A stretch of 5,923 nucleotides of DNA from an uncultured Planctomycetaceae bacterium (lineage in GTDB: Bacteria; Planctomycetota; Planctomycetia; Pirellulales; UBA1268), in NCBI GenBank assembly GCA_937926325.1, contig CALAZQ010000468.1, positions 1 to 5,923 of the forward strand, written 5' to 3'. Shown in pieces: positions 1 to 4,721 of the stretch (its first letter is position 1; the number at the start of each line of letters is the position of its first letter). A program made the position numbers and the translations under genes. A model generated the notes under the pieces. It had not been told where the DNA came from. It saw nothing but the letters and a program-made list of their open reading frames with translations, and made no database searches.

Positions 1-60
1 CAGGAACTCGCCCGGATGGCCCAGGGGCTGCAGCGGCTGGTCGAGGAATACCGTCGCTGA
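1..60 (+). CDS. C-terminal tail of a probable methyl-accepting chemotaxis protein (partial)
   Basis: Frame 1 is open from the window edge to a TGA at 58-60 and gives 19 residues, QELARMAQGLQRLVEEYRR. This amphipathic helical ending, with the pattern LAxMAxxLQxLV followed by a short basic/aromatic tail, is what I expect at the extreme C-terminus of the MCP signalling coiled coil. The cheB and cheR genes immediately downstream make a chemoreceptor the natural upstream neighbour. There is no NWETF-like pentapeptide at the end, so if this is a receptor it would not tether CheR or CheB by that route. Only the tail is visible, so no ligand, membrane topology or receptor class can be given. Another coiled-coil protein of the same operon is possible. 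Confidence 0.6.
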   Translation, partial: QELARMAQGLQRLVEEYRR

Positions 61-98
61 GAATGGCAGAACGTGAGGATTCTGTCGGGCAGCCTCGA

Positions 99-128
99 AC
101 CCCAATCGGACCGGTAGACTGTTGGGGT
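99..128 (+). repeat. Inverted repeat, 7-bp perfect arms (hairpin 1 upstream of cheB)
   Basis: ACCCCAA at 99-105 pairs perfectly with TTGGGGT at 122-128 around a 16-nt loop. It lies in the untranslated gap between the receptor tail and cheB. No T-run follows, so it is not a standard intrinsic terminator. It could be an mRNA structure that adjusts downstream expression or a processing site. It could also be chance, since short GC-rich repeats are common here. Confidence 0.4.
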
Positions 129-131
129 CAT

Positions 132-151
132 CCCGACGGCGGACGGTCGGG
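132..151 (+). repeat. Inverted repeat, 6-bp GC arms (hairpin 2 upstream of cheB)
   Basis: CCCGAC at 132-137 pairs with GTCGGG at 146-151 around an 8-nt loop. It starts three bases after the preceding hairpin and ends 20 bases before the cheB ribosome binding site. No T-run follows, so it is more likely an mRNA leader or spacer structure than a terminator. Confidence 0.4.
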
Positions 152-170
152 CGGACGATCTGGCAGCAGC

Positions 171-177
171 GGGAGGT
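171..177 (+). promoter_or_regulatory. Ribosome binding site that sets the cheB start
   Basis: GGGAGGT at 171-177 contains GGAGG at 172-176, then five bases, then the GTG at 182. This strong Shine-Dalgarno match at good spacing selects GTG 182 over the in-frame TTG at 122, which would only add about 20 basic residues unlike any receiver domain and would translate through both hairpins. Confidence 0.8.
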
Positions 178-181
178 AGCG

Positions 182-1708
182 GTGCACGCTCTTGTGGTGG
201 ACGACTCAAAACCGGTCCGCAGTATCCTGACCAAGGTTTTGGGCGAGTTGCAGTTTCAGTGCCACGAGGCTGCCAACGGCGTCGAGGCACTCGACAAGCT
301 GGTTCGGATGCCGCGTCCAACCCTGATCACGCTCAACCGGCACATGCCGGAGATGGATGGCTTTGAACTGCTTGGACGCCTTCGCCGCAGTCCCCAGTTT
401 CGGGATCTCACCGTGGTGATGATTTCAACCGACTGCGACGAGGCGAGTAGAACCGCCGCCCGGAACCTGGGGGCCAATGACTTTGTCGCCAAGCCGTTCA
501 CCCCGTCGGACCTGATCAGCCGGCTGCAGACCCTTGGCATCGACGTGGACCGGTCGCACGGCCGTCCAGTGGCCAAGCCGACTGCTGCTGCACCGGCAGC
601 CCCCGGTGTCGGCCCCGTTTCTGAGGAGGCCGCGGCCCCACCGCTCCGCCTGCTGGTCGTCGATGACTCAGCGACCATCCGTGGGGTGCTCTCCAAAGCC
701 CTCAACGCCGCCCCCGGGATGGGTGTTACGGCAACGGCCGCCAATGGCGAAAAGGCCCTCGGCATCCTCGCCACCGAACCGATCGACCTCGTGCTGCTCG
801 ACATCGAAATGCCGGTGATGGACGGCCTGACGACGCTCCGGCAGATCCGGCAGCGGTACCCCCGGCTGCCGGTGATCATGTTCTCGAGCCTGACCGAACG
901 GGGGGCGAAGGCCACCCTCGAGGCGCTCATCAACGGGGCCAATGACTATGTTGCCAAACCAACAGGCGTCGATGCCGATGCAATCACGTCACGGATTGAG
1001 TCCGAACTGATTCCAAAAATCCGGGCGATCCGGCGGCCGGCCTCGCGGCCCGCAGAGCGGCCAAGGCCCGCTTCCGCAAATCGGCCGGCAGCCCCCGAAG
1101 AAGGCGAGCAGACGATCCGTTCCCGAAAAACAGCGGTGATCGTGATCGCTGTCTCCACCGGGGGCCCCAGTGCTCTGGCTGAAGCCTTACCCCTCTTCGT
1201 CGGCCCGGCCAGCCCACCGATTCTCATCGTGCAGCACATGCCCAAAGAGTTCACGACTCACCTCGCTGAACGCCTCGCCAAACTCTGCAGACATCCGGTC
1301 ACCGAGGCGGTCGATGGCCAGCCGCTGACCGCCGGCGCCGTCGTCCTGGCCCCCGGCGGGGTGCACATTGAGGTGGTGGAATCGCGGCACCAGCCCCGCA
1401 TCAGCTTCAATCAGGGGCCGCCGGAAAACTCCTGCCGGCCCTCCGCCGACGTGCTGTTCCGGTCAGCCGCCCGGGTGTTTGGAAGAGAAACCCTCGCCGT
1501 GGTGCTCACCGGCATGGGCAGCGATGGGCTCGCCGGCTGCCGCGACATCTCCGCAGCCGGAGGGACCGTGATCGCCCAGGACGAACCGACCAGCATCGTC
1601 TGGGGCATGCCCGGCCAGGTGGTGCGGGCCGGCCTTGCCGACACGGTGCTGCCGCTCGACCGCATCGGGCCCGACATTGCCATGCGGCTCCGGCGTCAGC
1701 AGCACTAG
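182..1708 (+). CDS. cheB: CheB-type protein-glutamate methylesterase with two N-terminal receiver domains
   Basis: The product has 508 residues from GTG 182. Order: receiver 1 (about 1-120), Ala/Pro-rich linker (about 125-153), receiver 2 (about 154-280), Pro/Arg-rich linker (about 283-315), CheB methylesterase domain (about 317-505). Known role: a cytoplasmic enzyme that demethylates or deamidates receptor glutamates, activated by phosphorylation from CheA. The catalytic triad is visible: S325 in AVSTGGPS, H352 in QHMP and D448 in GMGSDG. Receiver 2 is complete (D161, D162, phosphoacceptor D207 in DIEMP, S235, K259) and sits where the normal CheB regulatory domain belongs. Receiver 1 is CheY-like, with D7, D8, S82 and K104, but has Asn52 (AAC at 335-337) where the phosphoacceptor Asp should be, so it is probably not phosphorylated. 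Ordinary CheB is about 350 residues; the excess is receiver 1. It lies 121 bp after the receptor tail and 48 bp before cheR, probably in one operon. Confidence 0.93.
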   Translation: MHALVVDDSKPVRSILTKVLGELQFQCHEAANGVEALDKLVRMPRPTLITLNRHMPEMDGFELLGRLRRSPQFRDLTVVMISTDCDEASRTAARNLGANDFVAKPFTPSDLISRLQTLGIDVDRSHGRPVAKPTAAAPAAPGVGPVSEEAAAPPLRLLVVDDSATIRGVLSKALNAAPGMGVTATAANGEKALGILATEPIDLVLLDIEMPVMDGLTTLRQIRQRYPRLPVIMFSSLTERGAKATLEALINGANDYVAKPTGVDADAITSRIESELIPKIRAIRRPASRPAERPRPASANRPAAPEEGEQTIRSRKTAVIVIAVSTGGPSALAEALPLFVGPASPPILIVQHMPKEFTTHLAERLAKLCRHPVTEAVDGQPLTAGAVVLAPGGVHIEVVESRHQPRISFNQGPPENSCRPSADVLFRSAARVFGRETLAVVLTGMGSDGLAGCRDISAAGGTVIAQDEPTSIVWGMPGQVVRAGLADTVLPLDRIGPDIAMRLRRQQH

Positions 1709-1756
1709 CCGCCATCCGCCGGGCCCCTTCAACAACCATCCGCCTGAAAGCCATCG

Positions 1757-2578
1757 ATGCAGGTCAGCCCGCCACAGTTCTCCTACCTCCGTGGGCTGCT
1801 TAAGAAAAAGACCGGCGTCGTCATCGACGACAGCAAGCACTACCTGGTGGTCGCGCGGCTCCTGCCGGTGGTCAAGCAGCGAAAACTGCCCAGCCTCGAC
1901 ACGCTGATCGACCGGATCAGGACCGCCGGCGACTCGGCGCTGGAACGGGATGTGCTCAATGCGATGATGACGCATGAGACGAGCTTTTTCCGCGACCGCT
2001 CGCCCTTTGAAACGCTCAAGCAGCTGATCCCGGCCTTTGCCCAGAAGCGGGCGGCGACCAAACAGTTGATCATCTGGTCGGCTGCCTGCTCAACCGGTCA
2101 GGAGCCCTACAGCATCGCGCTCCTGCTCAACGAACATTTTCGTGATCTGGCGGCGACCTGGCGAATCCGGATCATCTCGACCGACATCTCCGATGTCGTC
2201 CTGACCCGCGCCCGCGAAGGGGTTTACAGCGAAATCGAGATCGTCCGGGGGCTCCCCCAGCCGCTGCTGAAAAAATACTTCGCCCCCTTTCAGGGCAAGT
2301 GGAGCATCGCCCAGTCCTGCCGTCGGCTGGTCGAGTTCCGGCAACTCAATCTGACTACTCAATGGCCGATCATGCCCCCCTGCGACATCGTTTTTCTCCG
2401 GAACGTGCTGCTCTATTTTGACGACCGGACCCGTACCGAAGTGCTGACCAAAATGCGGAAAGCCCTGCGGCCGGACGGGGCCCTGTTCCTCGGCGGGGCC
2501 GAGACCATGCTTGGAATCAACGCCCAGTATGAGCGGCAGGCCGGGCAGGGCTGCAGCTACTACCGGCCGCAGCTGTAA
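1757..2578 (+). CDS. cheR: CheR-type chemoreceptor glutamate methyltransferase
   Basis: The product has 273 residues, the usual CheR length. Known role: SAM-dependent methylation of receptor glutamates, opposing CheB. The N-terminal helical domain (about 1-80) ends in THETSFFRD (72-80), the CheR signature with His where Asn is more usual. The SAM-binding domain follows: WSAACSTGQEPYS at 107-119 is the glycine/acidic motif I, STDIS at 141-145 holds the Asp expected to bind the ribose, NLT at 198-200 and DIVFLRNVLLYF at 210-221 match later CheR motifs, the last with Leu where Cys is common. There is no fused TPR or PAS domain. The ATG at 1757 places the N-terminus as expected, but no clear Shine-Dalgarno precedes it. 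That suggests weak or coupled translation after cheB. A CheR with a non-chemotaxis role, as in Wsp-like systems, cannot be excluded. Confidence 0.93.
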   Translation: MQVSPPQFSYLRGLLKKKTGVVIDDSKHYLVVARLLPVVKQRKLPSLDTLIDRIRTAGDSALERDVLNAMMTHETSFFRDRSPFETLKQLIPAFAQKRAATKQLIIWSAACSTGQEPYSIALLLNEHFRDLAATWRIRIISTDISDVVLTRAREGVYSEIEIVRGLPQPLLKKYFAPFQGKWSIAQSCRRLVEFRQLNLTTQWPIMPPCDIVFLRNVLLYFDDRTRTEVLTKMRKALRPDGALFLGGAETMLGINAQYERQAGQGCSYYRPQL

Positions 2579-2597
2579 GAGATGTTCCGGGCCCCGC
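2579..2597. other. 19-bp convergent gap between cheR and the REC-PP2C gene
   Basis: The TAA of cheR ends at 2578 and the TGA of the minus-strand phosphatase gene begins (on the plus map) at 2598. The gap is GC-rich and contains a GGGCCC palindrome but no stem-loop with a T-run on either strand. Termination must therefore be factor-dependent, lie inside the opposing gene, or be inefficient, giving overlapping antisense 3' ends. Confidence 0.6.
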
Positions 2598-3998
2598 TCA
2601 GCCTTTCCACTCGAAGCCCAGAATCGAGACGTCGTCCAGTGGCCCCTTGGGCTGACACCAAGCCTGGATCGTTTCCAGCAGTTCGCTTACGCCGGCATCG
2701 AGCGGCCGCGACCGGTTGAGCGTGACCACTTCCACCAGGGCATCATCGCCGAACTGCTGAAGATCCTTGTCCATCGCCTCGGTGACCCCGTCGGAATAAA
2801 GATAGAGCCGGTCACCCGGCTCCAGCTGCAGGGTCTGTTCCTCGTATTCCGCTTCGGGGAAGAAGCCGATCGGCAGGCTGTGCAGGGTCTGAAAGCCCGC
2901 CTCGCCGGAGGCCGGCAGTCGCAGCACCGGCGGGTGGCCGCTGGCGGTGTACCGCACCTGCCCGGTCGTGGTGTTCACCAAGCAGTAGACGAAGGTGAAG
3001 TAGAGCTCAGAGAAATCCTCGGCCTGAAACTGCCGGTTGAGTTCGGTCGCCACCTCGACGGGTGGCACCACGATCACTCCACCGTTTTCTCCGGGCCTCA
3101 CCAGCACGGAGCTGTCCGATGCTTTCGGGGTCAGGAAACGGCCGACGGTCACCGAGAGCAGTGAGGAGGGCACCCCGTGGCCGCTGACATCGACGACAAA
3201 CAGCCCGATGTGCTCATCATCAAGCTTAAAGACATTGAGGAAGTCGCCGGCCAGGCCCTGACAGGGCACATACCGCCAGGCCACCTCACCACAGTCGAAC
3301 GTCAGCTGCTCCTCCGCCGGCAGCAGTGACCGCTGCACCCGGGCGGCCGCCTCCAGATCACGGGTCATCTGGTGGTTGGCTGCCGCGATCCGGTCGTTGA
3401 GGTCTTGGAGCTCCCGGTTGTTCCGCTCCAGTCGCTCCTTGGCGGTTGCCAAATCCTGATTGGTCTGGATCAGCTCCTGGTTCTTGGTGACAGCATTTTC
3501 GAAAGTTGAAACGAGCAGGTTGAGCACCTGCTGGCGGCCCGCCTTGACCTTGAAGGTCTGCCCCGCAATGGCGACATCGATGGTGGGCTCGGTGCCTTCC
3601 TCGGCCGCGAGCGGGGTCTCCAGCAGCGAACTGATTCGCCCCAGCAGATAGTCGGGCTCGTAGGGCTTGGTGACATAGTTGTCGGCGCCGGCATCGAGCC
3701 CCCGAATGATGTCGAGCGGGTCGGAGAGGGTCGAAAGCAAAATGAATGGAATGGTCCGCAGGTCGGGGTCGCCCTTGACCGCCTTGCAGAACTCATAGCC
3801 GGTCATCGTCGGCATCTCGATATCCGAGACGATGATCGCCGGCCGCTGCTGCCGGACGAGGTCGAGGGCAGCCTGCCCATTCTCCCCCCAGCGGACGCGA
3901 TGCCCGGCCTCGGTCAGCCGGCGATCCAGAATTTTCGCCTGGATACGGCTGTCCTCGGCAATCACGATGTCAACGCCGCCATGCTGCTGGGTGGTCAA
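2598..3998 (-). CDS. Response regulator with PP2C/SpoIIE-type serine phosphatase output (RsbU-like)
   Basis: The product has 466 residues. Domains: receiver (about 9-128) with E15, D16, phosphoacceptor D59 in DIEMP, S89/T90 and K111; a connecting segment (about 138-175); a coiled coil (about 170-225) rich in Gln, Asn, Glu and Leu; and a PP2C/SpoIIE phosphatase (about 226-464). Metal-site motifs are present: GDFLN with D252, VDVSGHG with D270, YSDG with D403 and LDDVS with D455/D456. Known family role: phosphorylation of the receiver switches a phosphatase that dephosphorylates a Ser/Thr-phosphorylated STAS protein, steering a partner-switching pathway. The protein ends just after PP2C, with no fused kinase domain. 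The start is a TTG: GAGG at 4007-4004 lies five bases upstream, and the receiver's first strand follows directly. It is downstream of, and co-oriented with, the STAS gene, its likely substrate. The upstream histidine kinase is not visible. Confidence 0.9.
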   Translation of the reverse strand: MTTQQHGGVDIVIAEDSRIQAKILDRRLTEAGHRVRWGENGQAALDLVRQQRPAIIVSDIEMPTMTGYEFCKAVKGDPDLRTIPFILLSTLSDPLDIIRGLDAGADNYVTKPYEPDYLLGRISSLLETPLAAEEGTEPTIDVAIAGQTFKVKAGRQQVLNLLVSTFENAVTKNQELIQTNQDLATAKERLERNNRELQDLNDRIAAANHQMTRDLEAAARVQRSLLPAEEQLTFDCGEVAWRYVPCQGLAGDFLNVFKLDDEHIGLFVVDVSGHGVPSSLLSVTVGRFLTPKASDSSVLVRPGENGGVIVVPPVEVATELNRQFQAEDFSELYFTFVYCLVNTTTGQVRYTASGHPPVLRLPASGEAGFQTLHSLPIGFFPEAEYEEQTLQLEPGDRLYLYSDGVTEAMDKDLQQFGDDALVEVVTLNRSRPLDAGVSELLETIQAWCQPKGPLDDVSILGFEWKG

Positions 3999-4018
3999 TC
4001 GAGCCTCGCGGTATTCAT
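3995..4018 (-). promoter_or_regulatory. Possible seven-codon leader reading frame overlapping the REC-PP2C start
   Basis: On the minus strand an ATG at 4018-4016 opens a frame encoding MNTARLD and stops at TGA 3997-3995. That stop overlaps the TTG start (3998-3996) of the phosphatase gene by two bases. The GAGG used for the TTG lies inside this mini-frame. The arrangement would allow translational coupling or reinitiation. The mini-frame's own ribosome binding site is poor: the nearest, GAGGA at 4038-4034, is 15 bases away. It may therefore be chance. Confidence 0.3.
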
Positions 4019-4127
4019 GTGAGCGTGTAGGAGTCCTCAGTTTTTACGCCGGTCGATCCCGAGGGTTCACCGGCAGCAGGAATGGCCCCTTGTCCCGGGA
4101 GGCTTTGGGAGGGCTCGGCTACCAGCT
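3999..4127 (-). other. 129-bp intergenic region between the STAS and REC-PP2C genes
   Basis: This gap lies between two co-oriented minus-strand genes. It contains an inverted repeat, GCCGGT at 4048-4053 with ACCGGC at 4069-4074 around a 15-nt loop, and a run of five T at 4041-4045 on the plus strand. Read along the minus-strand transcript, the hairpin is followed by an A-run, not a T-run, so it is not an intrinsic terminator. I found no convincing -35/-10 pair. The two genes may share a transcript, or the second may have its own promoter here. Confidence 0.5.
4048..4074. repeat. Inverted repeat, 6-bp arms, between the STAS and REC-PP2C genes
   Basis: GCCGGT and ACCGGC are perfect complements separated by 15 bases. 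A processing or partial attenuation site in the bicistronic transcript is possible. With no T-run downstream on the minus strand and such short arms, chance is also possible. Confidence 0.35.
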
Positions 4128-4487
4128 TCAATCAGCAATTCGCGCGAGCCCGGCCGCCACATCGGTTTCGATTCGGAACAACTGATCGAGCCTGGTCAGT
4201 TCAAAAGTCTTCCGTACCGACGGCTGAAGACCGCAGAGGACAATGCGTCCGCCGTTCTCGGCCAGGTCACGGTAGAGGCGAACCAGCACTCCCAGTGTCG
4301 CACTCGACATCAATTCCACCCGCTGAAAGTCGATCACGATTTTTTGGGCCGGATCAGCATCGATGAGCCGGGTGAGTTCCTGCTGGATTGCTTCGACAAC
4401 CTCACCTTCCGAGATTCTCGGCCCGGTGATTTCCGCAATAAAACAGCTGTCCTGGCTTCGGGTTGTAAGAATCGGCTTTCCCGCCAT
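4128..4487 (-). CDS. STAS-domain anti-sigma-factor antagonist (SpoIIAA/RsbV-like)
   Basis: The product has 119 residues, the size of a stand-alone STAS protein. Known family role: the unphosphorylated form binds an RsbW-like kinase or other target and releases that target's partner; phosphorylation on Ser blocks this, and a PP2C phosphatase resets it. The pattern fits: a first strand (about 13-20), VIDFQRVELMSSATLGVL at 51-68 covering the strand and helix start that carry the phosphosite, then GGRIVLCGL (79-87) and DQLF (101-104). Where SpoIIAA has Asp-Ser-Ser-Gly, this protein has Ser61-Ser62-Ala63-Thr64, so a serine is kept but the preceding Asp and the Gly are not. The ATG at 4487 is chosen because AAGGA lies five bases upstream (4497-4493) and the fold begins there. 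It precedes the PP2C regulator gene on the same strand. Its kinase and final target are not in the window. Confidence 0.88.
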   Translation of the reverse strand: MAGKPILTTRSQDSCFIAEITGPRISEGEVVEAIQQELTRLIDADPAQKIVIDFQRVELMSSATLGVLVRLYRDLAENGGRIVLCGLQPSVRKTFELTRLDQLFRIETDVAAGLARIAD

Positions 4488-4680
4488 GGTCGTCCTTGCA
4501 TGCCAGACGTACGGTGAATTCCTACGCATCCACTCGATGTTCTTCACCCCTGCCTCCACCGGCAAGGAAGCAGGAACCACTCCTCCCTTTCCATCGATAA
4601 AGGTAACACAGATTTGCCTGATTGTCGGTATTTTTGCGAATGCAGCGATTTTTCCGAAGAAGCCGGGTTGTCCGAGTCGA

Positions 4681-4703
4681 TAGAAAAGGAGATCAGTTTT
4701 CTA
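4681..4703. repeat. Perfect inverted repeat TAGAAAA-N9-TTTTCTA upstream of the BBP7-like gene
   Basis: TAGAAAA at 4681-4687 is the exact reverse complement of TTTTCTA at 4697-4703, with the spacer GGAGATCAG. It begins 41 bases before the chosen ATG. As DNA it could be a dyad operator for a dimeric regulator. As RNA it would be an AT-rich hairpin with GGAG in the loop. No T-run follows beyond the arm, so it is not a typical terminator. Confidence 0.45.
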
Positions 4704-4712
4704 GGCATGGGG

Positions 4713-4717
4713 GGAGG
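4713..4717 (+). promoter_or_regulatory. Ribosome binding site for the BBP7-like gene
   Basis: GGAGG at 4713-4717 lies four bases before the ATG at 4722. An in-frame ATG at 4707 would add only five residues (MGGGV), and its nearest candidate, AAGGAG at 4686-4691, is 15 bases away. ATG 4722 is therefore preferred, though both starts give the same signal peptide core. Confidence 0.6.
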
Positions 4718-4721
4718 TGTC

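Larger units (their letters stand above)
4488..4721. promoter_or_regulatory. Divergent intergenic region between the STAS and BBP7-like genes
   Basis: The 234 bp should hold promoters for both divergent genes. Base composition shifts to AT-richer stretches at about 4600-4655 and 4681-4703, as expected for promoter DNA. I could not identify a consensus -35/-10 pair with 16-18 bp spacing on either strand. Visible elements are the STAS ribosome binding site (4497-4493, minus), an AT-rich inverted repeat (4681-4703) and the BBP7 ribosome binding site (4713-4717). The sigma factors used are unknown. Confidence 0.5.

Noticed and set aside
122..181. Upstream in-frame TTG as the cheB start
   Set aside because: It would add 20 Arg-rich residues with no receiver homology and translate through two hairpins, while GTG 182 has GGAGG at five-base spacing and begins right at the first receiver strand.
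624..629. Perfect AGGAGG inside cheB, just before receiver 2, as a possible internal start giving a short CheB
   Set aside because: No ATG, GTG or TTG lies within the usual distance downstream; the first in-frame CTG codon is about 20 bases away. The bases simply encode part of a Ser-Glu-Glu linker.
1463..1975. 170-codon minus-strand open frame across the cheB/cheR junction
   Set aside because: It is antisense to two well-supported genes, has no recognisable domain, and is the expected by-product of GC-rich third codon positions.
2511..3164. 217-codon plus-strand open frame opposite the PP2C gene
   Set aside because: It starts inside the end of cheR and runs antisense to a phosphatase domain with all motifs intact. 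Its product has no recognisable fold.
4048..4074. Hairpin between STAS and REC-PP2C as an intrinsic terminator
   Set aside because: On the minus-strand transcript it is followed by A residues, not U residues, and the loop of 15 nt is long for a 6-bp stem.
4488..4580. N-terminal extension of the STAS protein from an ATG at 4580
   Set aside because: The extra 31 residues do not resemble STAS, and the ATG at 4487 has AAGGA five bases upstream and begins right at the fold.
4082..4683. Plus-strand open frames opposite and upstream of the STAS gene
   Set aside because: They are antisense to or overlap the promoter side of the STAS gene, lack recognisable domains, and compete with a well-supported minus-strand frame.
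4615..4696. Candidate -35/-10 promoter boxes for the BBP7-like gene (TTGCCT, TTGTCG, TTGTCC with AT-rich partners)
   Set aside because: No pair combines acceptable matches with 16-18 bp spacing, so no specific promoter is claimed.
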